This document shows, piece by piece, positions 51,942 to 60,011 of a DNA stretch of 64,000 bases. The notes below the pieces were generated by a model. The model had not been told where the DNA came from. It saw only the letters and a program-made list of their open reading frames with translations, and did not search any database. The translations under genes and the position numbers were made by a program. Numbering within the stretch: the first letter of the stretch is position 1; each line of letters opens with the position of its first letter. Source of the DNA: Alphaproteobacteria bacterium HGW-Alphaproteobacteria-18 (lineage in GTDB: Bacteria > Pseudomonadota > Alphaproteobacteria > Caulobacterales > Hyphomonadaceae); contig PHEH01000007.1 of NCBI GenBank assembly GCA_002841155.1, positions 62,001 through 126,000 on the forward strand, read 5' to 3'.

Positions 51942-53066
51942 TTATGCGGCCTGCTCGGCATTGCCGGCGCTCATGCGTTCGATCAGCTGGCTTTCCCAGC
52001 TCGACAGCGACCCCAGAGCGACCGCCTGCGCATTGGACCGGCGATAGTAAAGGTGGCAATCGAAGGCCCAGGTGAAGCCCATGCCGCCATGCACCTGAAT
52101 GTTGTTCTTGGCGCAGTGCTGGAAGGCGGTGGTGGCCGAGACGCGGGCGGTGGCGGCGGCGACGGGGAATTCAGCTGCGCCGGAGTTCAGCGCCCAGGCA
52201 CCATAGTAGCAGTTGGAGCGGGCGAGCGTGGCGGAGACGTACATGTCCGCCAGGATATGTTTAACCGCCTGGAAAGACCCGATGGGACGGCCAAAGGCCA
52301 TGCGTTCAAGAGCATAGTCGCGGGCGATTTCGAGAGAGCGGTCCGCACCGCCTACCTGTTCGAACGCCATCAGCACGGCGGCGCGGTCGAGCACCTGCGT
52401 GGCGATGTGCCAGCCATCGCCGTCTGCGCCGAGGAGTTCTGCCGGAGCCCCGTCGAAGGTGAGGCGCGCCTGGCTGCGGGTGGGGTCAATCGACTCCAGC
52501 GTTTCGCGGGAGACGCCTTTGGCGGCGGCTTCCACCAGATAGAGCGAGACCTCGCCCTTCTCATTCTTCGCGGCAACGACCAGAACATCGGCCACATCGC
52601 CATCTGCAACAGGGGATTTGGTTCCGCTGAGCTTGCCGCCCGTGACCGTTGCCTTGATCTTGGAGGGCGCCATACGGCCCTGCCCTTCGGCAAAAGCGAA
52701 CGCGCCGATGGCTTCACCGGCGGCGAGCTTGGGCAGCCAGGTTTCCTTCTGCTTTTCCGAACCGGCGAGCATCAGGAATTCCGCGGTGAGATAAATCGAG
52801 GATGAGACGGGAACAGGCGCCAGCACGCGGCCGAGTTCCTCCGCCACGACACACAGCTCCAGATGCGTCAGGCCGACGCCGCCATATTCTTCCGGGATCG
52901 CCGCGCCAAGCACGCCGAGTTCAGCCAGGCCCTGATAGAGCTTTTTGTCATAGCTTTCTGGCCCCTCCAGAATGGAGCGAACGGTTTCTGATGTGCAGTT
53001 TTCACTCAGAAAACGGCGCACCTGCTCGCGCAATTGTTTCTGCTCGTCCGAGAAATCCAGGTTCAC
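51942..53066 (-). CDS. Acyl-CoA dehydrogenase (second of the pair, divergent)
   Basis: A 374-residue flavoprotein that starts at a GTG behind GGAGG. FSDEQKQLREQVRRFLSE and AAIPEEYGGVGLTHLELCVVAEELGR open the N-terminal domain; RMAFGRPIGSFQAVKHILADM and NNIQVHGGMGFTWAFDCHLYYRR close it. The usual FSEPxAGSD flavin loop is replaced by FAFAEGQGRMAPS, so flavin or substrate handling may be shared with the partner, as in heteromeric acyl-CoA dehydrogenases. It precedes the other dehydrogenase gene by 14 bases and forms one operon with it. Confidence 0.92.
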   Translation of the reverse strand: MNLDFSDEQKQLREQVRRFLSENCTSETVRSILEGPESYDKKLYQGLAELGVLGAAIPEEYGGVGLTHLELCVVAEELGRVLAPVPVSSSIYLTAEFLMLAGSEKQKETWLPKLAAGEAIGAFAFAEGQGRMAPSKIKATVTGGKLSGTKSPVADGDVADVLVVAAKNEKGEVSLYLVEAAAKGVSRETLESIDPTRSQARLTFDGAPAELLGADGDGWHIATQVLDRAAVLMAFEQVGGADRSLEIARDYALERMAFGRPIGSFQAVKHILADMYVSATLARSNCYYGAWALNSGAAEFPVAAATARVSATTAFQHCAKNNIQVHGGMGFTWAFDCHLYYRRSNAQAVALGSLSSWESQLIERMSAGNAEQAA

Positions 53067-53200
53067 GAAGGGCCTCCAGTTTCAAAGAGGCGCGCGCCGC
53101 ATTGGCCCGAACCTCACTCCCGTTATCGTTATAGCACGACTTTCAAAGTGGCCCTGCGGCAGGTCAAGCCATGCCGCAGAGGCAGTCGGCCAGGCCCGGC

Positions 53201-53998
53201 TCAGGAATAGTTCGGTCGGCGTTTCTCGAAGAAAGCGGCGATGCCTTCGGCAAAGTTGGCGTCGGTTGAGGTGAGGATCTGGTTGCGGTCCTCGATGGCC
53301 ATCACCGCTTCCAGGCCCCCGGCATCGATGGCCTGGTTGAGGCCGTCCTTGGTGAGGCGCAGGCCAAGCGGGGTGGCGTGGAGCATGTCGTCGGCGAAAG
53401 CATCGGCTTCCTTGTGGAGATCCGCATGCGCCACGACGCGGTTGGCGAGGCCGATTTCCATCGCGCGCTGGGCGGTAATGAAGCGGCCGGTGAGCATGTA
53501 TTCGCTGGCAATCGACATGCCGACCATACGCGGCAGGAAGTAGGAGACGCCCATGTCGCAGGCGGTGAGGCCGATGCGGATGAAGGCGGCGTTCATGCGG
53601 GCGTCTTCGCTCAGGATGCGGATATCCGAGGCGAGCGCGAGGGCAAAGCCGCCGCCTGCGGCCGAGCCCTGCACGATGGAGATGATCGGCTGGGGACAGC
53701 GCCGCATGGCGACATAGATCTCGGCAATCGAGCGCTGACGGTCGAGCCCCTGCTCCACCTTGCGTTCGCCGCGATGGCCGGTGGACTCTTTCAGGTCGAG
53801 CCCGGCGCAGAAGGCCCGGCCGGCGCCTTCAAGAATAACGACACGCACAGAGCGATCAAAATAGAGCGCCTGGAAGACTTCGCGCAGTTCGGTCACCAGC
53901 TGGGTGTTGAGCGCGTTGAGCTGGGCGGGCCGGTTCATCGTGATGCGCAGAACGCCGTCCTTCTGATCGAGGATGAGCGCTTCATATGCCTTGGTCAT
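53201..53998 (-). CDS. Enoyl-CoA hydratase/isomerase
   Basis: A 265-residue crotonase-fold enzyme. The ATG at 53998 gives the usual N-terminus (VLRITMNRPAQLNALNTQL); the open frame extends upstream without support. AGRAFCAGLDLKE forms the oxyanion hole, and QGSAAGGGFALALASDIRI the second. The glutamate that acts as a base in hydratases falls in a region reading IRIGLTACDMGVSYFLPR, where Asp replaces the usual Glu, so an isomerase or related activity is possible. It lies 134 bases upstream of the dehydrogenase pair in the same direction and probably serves the same beta-oxidation route. Confidence 0.92.
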   Translation of the reverse strand: MTKAYEALILDQKDGVLRITMNRPAQLNALNTQLVTELREVFQALYFDRSVRVVILEGAGRAFCAGLDLKESTGHRGERKVEQGLDRQRSIAEIYVAMRRCPQPIISIVQGSAAGGGFALALASDIRILSEDARMNAAFIRIGLTACDMGVSYFLPRMVGMSIASEYMLTGRFITAQRAMEIGLANRVVAHADLHKEADAFADDMLHATPLGLRLTKDGLNQAIDAGGLEAVMAIEDRNQILTSTDANFAEGIAAFFEKRRPNYS

Positions 53999-54100
53999 AA
54001 CCCGTGTCTCCCTTGCCGGTTTGTTCCCGGAAAGGAATTCAAACGCCCGGCAGCCCCGGCGTCCAGACCGGACGCTGGGGAATGCCGGATATTTCAAGCG

Positions 54101-56650
54101 TCAGAACCGCGTGGTAGTCGAGAAGCGGAAGGACTCGGTCTTGTCATAGTCTTCTGCTTTCAGCACATGTGCAAAATCGAAACGCAACGGCCCGAACGGG
54201 GAATTCCACATGAGGCTGATACCGGTTGACGCCCTGAACGCCGCATCTGTCTCCGTGTACTGAATGGCATTATACCCGCTTGTTGAATCAGTGTATTCAA
54301 TCGCTGACACGATATCCTGATCGTACAGGCTGCCGAGGCCACCGGCGTCCACGAAGAAGGCGCTCTTGATGCCATATTCTTCCGGCACAAAGTTTGGCAG
54401 GGTCAGCTCGAATGTGCCCTGATAATAGAAGTTGCCACCGAGCGAGGAGCCTCGCTGCATCGATACCTGTTCACCCGTCTCCGGATCAAAATAGCGGACA
54501 ACCTGGCGCGGACCGATACCGGCCACGTCAAAGCCGCGGAAAGAGGAACCGCCGCGGAAGAATCGGTTGTTGATCCGTACCGTCATGTCGTCGCCCCAGG
54601 GCTGGACGTGACCGGCAGAGAGCCGCAGCGACGCGCGCAGGGACGGCAGAATGCCATAATAGCCTGTCGCGCTGGCTTCGGTGCGCAGGGTCTGCACATC
54701 CCCGCCCAAACCGGCAAGATCCTGGCTGAACTGCATATCCATACCGCGCGTCGGCTCAATCGGATCATTGGTTCCGTCCCAGTTCAGAGAATAGCCAATG
54801 ATCGACGAGATGCCTTCTGTTTCGCTGGTGCAACTGGAGCTGCGGAAGCGGTATCGGACATCGCAGACATCTACAACGAGCTGGTTCAGATCAGAAATGT
54901 CGTTTGGCTGCGGCTCGCGCACCGTTCCATCGGCATCCCTGATCGTCGTCGCGACCAGGTTTCCTTCATTGTCGATGACGATGTTCTGATCTGTGATATT
55001 CACGCTGTCATATTGCAGCCGATATCGGAAACCGATCTGTGTACGGTCAGCAATCGGGAAGGCTGTATTGAGCCCCACGCCATAGGATGTGGATTCATAG
55101 GATGATACATCGGTATAATCGTAACGGGACAGCCAGCCCATCAAACCAGCTGACATCGTCCGGTCCAGAAAACGGGGCTCTGTAAAGCGGAGAGAAGCAA
55201 TCTGTTGGCGGTTGCTCAGGGAGATATCGGCCCCGGCAGACCGCCCCGTTCCGAGCAGATTTGCCTGCGCCATACCAACATCAAACAAGAACCCATCGCT
55301 GGAGGAGAAGCCTGCCGAAAAGGTGAGTTCTCCGGTAGACTGCTCTTCCACCGTATAGGTAACCTCAGTTCTGTCAGGACCGCTTCCGGGCGTCTCTTCA
55401 ACGGTCACATTCTTGAAAAAGCCAAGCGCGCGTATCCGATTCCGGGAACGGTCAATCAAGACACGGTTAAATGCATCACCATCAGCAATCCGCAACTCCC
55501 TGCGGATCACCCGGTCGAGTGTCTGGGTGTTTCCGACGATATTAACACGCTCGATATAAACACGCGGGCCTTCATCCACCACGAAGGTGATATCAACACG
55601 CCGCGTTTCCGGATCTGCTTTCACGATCGGGCGGATATCAACGAATGCGTATCCGGCCACGCCCGCAGCGTAGGTCAGGCTATCAATCGTCTGCTCGATC
55701 ATCTTGCCTTTGAAGAGCGTGCCTTGCTTGATGGACACAAGATTCTGAAGTGCATCAGCGCTCAGTTTTGCCAGCGATGTTTCAACCTTGATCTCACCAA
55801 ACTCATAAGGAACGCCCTCATCCACTGTGTAAGTAATGAAGAAGTCATTCTTGCCAGGCGCCATTTCGGCGATCGCCGAAGAGATGCGGAAATCATAATA
55901 GCCCTTATCGAGGTAGAATTCGCGCAACCGCTCCCGGTCGTATTCGATACGGGACGCATCATAATTGTCGTTGGAATTGAAAAAGCGCCACAGGCGGGAT
56001 TGTTTGGTGACGATCTCGGTGCGCAGGCGCGAGTCGGAAAATTCCTTGTTACCGATAAAATTGATACCCCGCACGCCTGATGTCGGGCCTTCCTCGATAA
56101 CGAAGACGACATCTACGCGGTTCTGGGACAGGGTCTTGTATTCAGGCTTGATACGGACGGAAAACCTCCCGGACCTGCGGTAGATTTCAAGCATCCGGTT
56201 CACATCTGCGCTCACGCGGGCGGCCGTGAATGGGCTGCGCGCGGCGATCTGGATCTCCTCACGCAATTTCTCTTCCTTGAGGGCCTTGTTTCCTTCAAAC
56301 GAGATCCGGTTCACGACAGGGTTTTCCACCACCCTTATGACGATATCATCTCCATGCCGATCAATTGAGACATCGGCAAACAATCCGGTTGCAAAGAGGG
56401 TTTTCAGCGACAGATCAATCCGCTCTGCATCAAACCTGTCCCCGGCCTGAAACAGGAGGTAGGACTGGATCGTGCGCGCCTCGATACGCTGGTTACCCTC
56501 TACAAGTACCGACCGGACATGACCACCCAGCATTTCTGTCTGCGCCAGGGCGACGGACATACCAGATGGCTGGAGAACGGCCCCAATCCCCACAGACACA
56601 AGAAACGGAAGACGGAAAATGGCCGTCAGGCTTAAAAGCTGTTTTTTCAC
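54101..56650 (-). CDS. bamA: Outer-membrane assembly factor BamA homologue
   Basis: An 849-residue outer-membrane protein starting at a GTG. After a signal peptide (ends near VALAQ) come five POTRA domains, about residues 40-435, with repeat starts such as VRSVLVEGNQRIEARTIQSYL, VNRISFEGNKALKEEKL, VRGINFIGNKEFSDSRL and IERVNIVGNTQTLDRVI. The barrel carries FRGFDVAGIGPR, the RGF motif of the lid loop, and ends in SFRFSTTTRF, the C-terminal signal with terminal Phe. It inserts beta-barrel proteins. None of its usual neighbours (rseP, skp, lpxD, fabZ, lpxA) is present, so this could be a second copy. Confidence 0.9.
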   Translation of the reverse strand: MKKQLLSLTAIFRLPFLVSVGIGAVLQPSGMSVALAQTEMLGGHVRSVLVEGNQRIEARTIQSYLLFQAGDRFDAERIDLSLKTLFATGLFADVSIDRHGDDIVIRVVENPVVNRISFEGNKALKEEKLREEIQIAARSPFTAARVSADVNRMLEIYRRSGRFSVRIKPEYKTLSQNRVDVVFVIEEGPTSGVRGINFIGNKEFSDSRLRTEIVTKQSRLWRFFNSNDNYDASRIEYDRERLREFYLDKGYYDFRISSAIAEMAPGKNDFFITYTVDEGVPYEFGEIKVETSLAKLSADALQNLVSIKQGTLFKGKMIEQTIDSLTYAAGVAGYAFVDIRPIVKADPETRRVDITFVVDEGPRVYIERVNIVGNTQTLDRVIRRELRIADGDAFNRVLIDRSRNRIRALGFFKNVTVEETPGSGPDRTEVTYTVEEQSTGELTFSAGFSSSDGFLFDVGMAQANLLGTGRSAGADISLSNRQQIASLRFTEPRFLDRTMSAGLMGWLSRYDYTDVSSYESTSYGVGLNTAFPIADRTQIGFRYRLQYDSVNITDQNIVIDNEGNLVATTIRDADGTVREPQPNDISDLNQLVVDVCDVRYRFRSSSCTSETEGISSIIGYSLNWDGTNDPIEPTRGMDMQFSQDLAGLGGDVQTLRTEASATGYYGILPSLRASLRLSAGHVQPWGDDMTVRINNRFFRGGSSFRGFDVAGIGPRQVVRYFDPETGEQVSMQRGSSLGGNFYYQGTFELTLPNFVPEEYGIKSAFFVDAGGLGSLYDQDIVSAIEYTDSTSGYNAIQYTETDAAFRASTGISLMWNSPFGPLRFDFAHVLKAEDYDKTESFRFSTTTRF

Positions 56651-56760
56651 GGGCAGGCAGTTCCTGGCTTAAGGCGTTTGCCGGCAAGTCCGGAGACCGG
56701 GTTGCTGGGCTGTCGCCTGTGCATATCCCGCCAGAGCTGGCCTGCTTTTGCCGCCGATGC

Positions 56761-56791
56761 GCCAGACTGTGACAGCGCGCCACAATCTGGC
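56761..56791 (-). terminator. Hairpin downstream of the histidine-kinase gene
   Basis: GCCAGACTGTG and CACAATCTGGC pair at ten of eleven positions around a 9-base loop, 10 bases beyond the kinase stop. No T-run follows on the minus strand, so termination is uncertain. Confidence 0.45.
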
Positions 56792-56801
56792 GGTTGCGGA
56801 C

Positions 56802-58295
56802 TTACACCTTGCTCAGCGGAAGGGTCACGCTGGCGCGGAAACCCCCTTCTGGGCGATTTTCCAACTCGATGCGCCCCCCATGAGCGTGAACAATGTTGCG
56901 GGAAATATGGAGCCCGAGACCATGTCCGCCCGTTTCAGAATTTCTTGATTTTTCAAGGCGAACCAACGGCTCGAAGACGGATCCCATATCTGTTTCCGGA
57001 ATGCCGGGGCCGTCATCGTCAACGATCACAACGCAGTCTTCGCCGAGATTTTCGAGCCGGATGTGAGCCCTCTCGCCATAGCGCACGGCATTGACCATAA
57101 TATTTCGTAAGGCGCGCGTAAGGTCTTCTGGCCATGCCCGCACAAGCAGGCGTTCGTCAGTCTCCTCACAGCTGACGGGCATGCCGATATCGCGCAGGTC
57201 TTCGCACAGGCTTTCGACCAGAGCGCCAAGATCTGTCAGCAGCTTTTCATCCGTCCGCAGACTGGTGGTTCCCGCTTGCAACGCAGCTTCGGTAAGGCTC
57301 TGGAGCTCATCCAGCGCCCGCTCCATCTTTTCGCGCTCGGCATCGTCCTCGATCATGGCGGCGCGTATCCGCATGGCGGTAAGCGGCGTGCGAAGGTCAT
57401 GCCCGATAGCGACCAGCACATCTTTCTGGGATTGCAGGATCGCTTCGAGCCGCGTCGCCATTGTGTTGAATGCCTCCATCACCTTGCGCAGGTCGCGGGG
57501 GCCGGAAACTGGCAGAGGTGTATGCTTGTCCCCGCGCCCGAGCGCGGTGGAGGCCCGGGCGAGATCTTCCAATGGGCGATAAATCCACCGCGCCGCGAGT
57601 GCCGCCGCAATGGCGACGCACAGAAGCGACAGGGACAACACGAAGATAAAAGGCTGGATGGGCGGGCCATTGTCAGCGCCGGCCGCTGCCAGAACGTTGA
57701 CCCACTGTCCGGGCGCATACTCCACCGAGATGTTGAGCAGCCTTGAGGGAAAGCGCATGCGGTCGAACATAACGCTTCCCCCCTGATCGTATCCCGACGG
57801 ACCGGCGGCAGACTTTTCACCCGCCCGCGGCAACATGGGCCCCGGTATCGGCCGGGACGGAAAGCTGCCGTCTCCCAGCTCGGGCTCATTTCCGAGTGCT
57901 GAGCGCGGAAACCGCATGGGCGGGCCGTTATGACCGCCGCTGACCTGGAACGAGGAGACGCTGCCCAGGTCCTTGGCCGACGCGGCCCATTGGCGCTTCA
58001 CTTCAGCGCCAATCACATCTTCTTCACCCGCCAGGGAGCGCTGCTCGCGGCGCACAAAGAGGACGTTGGCGTGGCTGGACGCGGCCTCGACAAAAGCCGC
58101 ATCGCCGGCCTGCTGGCGGGCAAGCTCCAGAATGTCCAGCGCCACTTCAACCTGCGCCTTGCGTTGCATAGCGACGAAGACATTCTCGGCGATCAGCTTG
58201 AAGCTGATGATCGCGATCAGCTGGGCCACAATGAGGGCCGCGACCACGATCAGGATCGACCGGGTGAGCAGCGTATCGGCAAACAAGCGTTTCAC
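56802..58295 (-). CDS. Sensor histidine kinase (EnvZ-type)
   Basis: A 497-residue inner-membrane kinase that starts at a GTG overlapping the stop of the response regulator. The first membrane helix is at residues 12-32, a periplasmic domain of about 180 residues (Gly/Pro-rich in the middle) follows, the second helix is at about 216-236, then HAMP (IYRPLEDLARASTALGRGD), HisKA with AIGHDLRTPLTAMR (phosphorylated His299) and the ATPase domain with NIMVNAVRYG, DDDGPGIP and GGHGLGLHISRNI. All catalytic boxes are intact. The signal is unknown; the neighbouring BamA and autotransporter genes suggest an envelope role. Confidence 0.94.
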   Translation of the reverse strand: MKRLFADTLLTRSILIVVAALIVAQLIAIISFKLIAENVFVAMQRKAQVEVALDILELARQQAGDAAFVEAASSHANVLFVRREQRSLAGEEDVIGAEVKRQWAASAKDLGSVSSFQVSGGHNGPPMRFPRSALGNEPELGDGSFPSRPIPGPMLPRAGEKSAAGPSGYDQGGSVMFDRMRFPSRLLNISVEYAPGQWVNVLAAAGADNGPPIQPFIFVLSLSLLCVAIAAALAARWIYRPLEDLARASTALGRGDKHTPLPVSGPRDLRKVMEAFNTMATRLEAILQSQKDVLVAIGHDLRTPLTAMRIRAAMIEDDAEREKMERALDELQSLTEAALQAGTTSLRTDEKLLTDLGALVESLCEDLRDIGMPVSCEETDERLLVRAWPEDLTRALRNIMVNAVRYGERAHIRLENLGEDCVVIVDDDGPGIPETDMGSVFEPLVRLEKSRNSETGGHGLGLHISRNIVHAHGGRIELENRPEGGFRASVTLPLSKV

Positions 58296-59065
58296 AGGCG
58301 GCGCACTTCTGCGTCCAGCATATAGCCCCCGCCCCAGACGGTTGTGATGATCTTCGGCTCACGCGCATCAATCTCGATCTTGCGGCGGAAGCGGCTGATC
58401 TGGCTGTCGACGCTACGGTCGAACACATCGGAATCGCTGATCCGTGTCAGGTCGAGAATGCGTTCGCGGGAGAGCACGACGCGGGGATTCTTAAGGAAAA
58501 CAAGGAGGAGCTGGAATTCCGTGGCGCTGAGCGGCACCACGACGCCATCATCCCGGCGCAGACGGCGTTTGGGGATGTCGAGCACCCAGCGGTCAAACTC
58601 GAAGAACTGTTTGCCTTCATCGCCCGACTGAACGCTCATGCTGGTCTCCAGCCGGCGCAGCACAGCGCGGACACGGGCCAGCAGCTCGCGGGGATGGAAG
58701 GGTTTGGCGACATAGTCGTCCGCGCCGATTTCGAGGCCGATGATCCGGTCGATCTCTTCGGATTTGGCGCTGACGAGGATGATCGGGATGGTCTTGAGCT
58801 CGGCTATGCTGCGGCAGAGGCTGAGCCCGTCTTCGCCCGGCATCATGATGTCGAGAAGGACCAGATCGGGGGCGCGCTCATGGATCTTCCGCCGGGCGGC
58901 GGCGGCGTTTTCGGCAACATCGGCGTCAAAGCCCTGCGACTGGAAAAAGCGCTTCAGGCTGTCCCGGATGTTCCAGTCATCATCGACGATGAGCAGGCGC
59001 GGCAGCTGTGGGGTCGGATCGGGCGATGACTGCATTCTGTCTTGGTCTGTGGTTGTGGATATCAT
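58292..59065 (-). CDS. Response regulator, OmpR family
   Basis: About 257 residues. The start at 59065 (GGGGAT five bases upstream) is preferred; ATGs at 59077 and 59035 are also in frame. The receiver domain begins PRLLIVDDDWNIRDSL; Asp72 in LVLLDIMMPGEDG is the phosphorylation site and AKPFHPRELLARVRAVLRR ends the domain. The winged-helix output domain reads PLSATEFQLLLVFLKNP and SVDSQISRFRRKIE, ending in TTVWGGGYML. It pairs with the kinase downstream. The 5' end lies within the 3' end of the DUF2141-like frame. Confidence 0.94.
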   Translation of the reverse strand: MISTTTDQDRMQSSPDPTPQLPRLLIVDDDWNIRDSLKRFFQSQGFDADVAENAAAARRKIHERAPDLVLLDIMMPGEDGLSLCRSIAELKTIPIILVSAKSEEIDRIIGLEIGADDYVAKPFHPRELLARVRAVLRRLETSMSVQSGDEGKQFFEFDRWVLDIPKRRLRRDDGVVVPLSATEFQLLLVFLKNPRVVLSRERILDLTRISDSDVFDRSVDSQISRFRRKIEIDAREPKIITTVWGGGYMLDAEVRRL

Positions 59066-59540
59066 TCTTATCCCCATTCTTGGTTCCACCAAAGCTACCT
59101 TTGGCGGGGGCGAGTTTCAGGTCCAGGATCGTGCTCTGGGTGATACGCTCGGCATAGTCTTCAAAGCGCATGTTCCGTAACCAGGGCCTTGATCCTGCAA
59201 GGAAAACGGGCACGGTGGGCCGCCCGATAAGATTGCGGCTGAGACGTCCCTTGCCGCGCCGGTCGGCAAAAGCAGTGACGGCATAACGGCCGGGGCGCAG
59301 CCCCATGAACACCACAGATTTCTGGCCTTCCGCCGGGTCGATACAGGCCATCCGGCGGGCCAGGCGTGGCTTCCAGGGGAAGCCTTCTGCCGCTTCCCAC
59401 AGGCACACGGTGATCCGTCCGCCCGCCCAGCCCCGCTCGCCCATCCGGACAAGCAGGCGCACGTCTCCGAACGCGAAAACCTCCGGCGAGAGCGCATGCC
59501 CGCCGGTAAAAAGTATGGGGCCTCCAGGGGAGTTTTGCAT
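58980..59540 (-). CDS. DUF2141-like protein, uncertain
   Basis: The frame has a block (GGRITVCLWEAAEGF, then FMGLRPGRYAVTAFADRRGKGRL, then NMRFEDYAE) that follows the DUF2141 pattern of secreted beta proteins, but the usual NGNGxLDxN is degenerate and I see no signal peptide from the ATG at 59540. Upstream the frame is open to 59717 through the GGACA cluster, which is probably not coding. The 3' end overlaps the response-regulator start by 86 bases. It may be a real but decaying gene, or a truncated one that lost its signal peptide. Confidence 0.5.
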   Translation of the reverse strand: MQNSPGGPILFTGGHALSPEVFAFGDVRLLVRMGERGWAGGRITVCLWEAAEGFPWKPRLARRMACIDPAEGQKSVVFMGLRPGRYAVTAFADRRGKGRLSRNLIGRPTVPVFLAGSRPWLRNMRFEDYAERITQSTILDLKLAPAKGSFGGTKNGDKNDIHNHRPRQNAVIARSDPTAAAPAHRR

Positions 59541-60011
59541 GTAACGGGCCTGTAATCTGACCCTGCCCTTCTGGCGCCAAGACGTGTCGGGAGTTTGCCG
59601 CGGGAGCTCAAAATCGTGACATCTGCCGGTCACGCACAGGACAAACCGGGACAGTTCGGGACATTTCAGGACAGGTTCGGACACCCTTTGAGCAGCGGCC
59701 AGACGGTTTGGAGACATTACAAAGCGTAAAGCTTGTCAGGCTCTTGCCCGGCATATCCTTCTGCCCGACCAGTTTTGTCACATCGTCACATTCTGACCTG
59801 TTGAGCCGGTTTTCGCGGCACACATTTGCAGCGACCCCGAACGTATGACCGGGGCTCAGACGGAGCCACCCCCCCCCACTCCACGGGTTCCGTCTGAACG
59901 TTCCTCCCGGAGGTCCTTGCCGTCTGTGTTCTCCCCCGAAGTCAGTCAGGCAACTTCCCCACCCGTGCCTCCGGGGGGAACCCCTCATACTCATACGGAC
60001 CCGATTTTTTG
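59541..60011. other. Non-coding stretch of about 470 bases before the autotransporter
   Basis: This region holds GGACA cluster 4 and a G+C-rich leader with a 9-bp inverted repeat (TCAGACGGA at 59856-59864 and TCCGTCTGA at 59889-59897) around a cytosine run. I see no gene on the plus strand. The promoter of the autotransporter should be here, but no clear -35/-10 stands out and no strong ribosome site precedes the start at 60012. Confidence 0.5.
59637..59687 (+). repeat. GGACA decamer repeat, cluster 4
   Basis: Five units run in series: CAGGACAAAC, CGGGACAGTT, CGGGACATTT, CAGGACAGGTT and CGGACACCC. This is the longest cluster in the window and again has the plus-strand orientation. Confidence 0.88.

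Noticed and set aside
50668-54097. Toxin-antitoxin or defence genes among the short overlapping frames
   Set aside because: All short frames in this stretch are antisense or out-of-frame shadows of the acyl-CoA dehydrogenase and hydratase genes.
58957-58967. Minus-orientation CTGTCCCGGAT inside the response-regulator gene
   Set aside because: A single unit in coding sequence without neighbours at the 10-base spacing; probably chance, so it was not counted as a fifth cluster.
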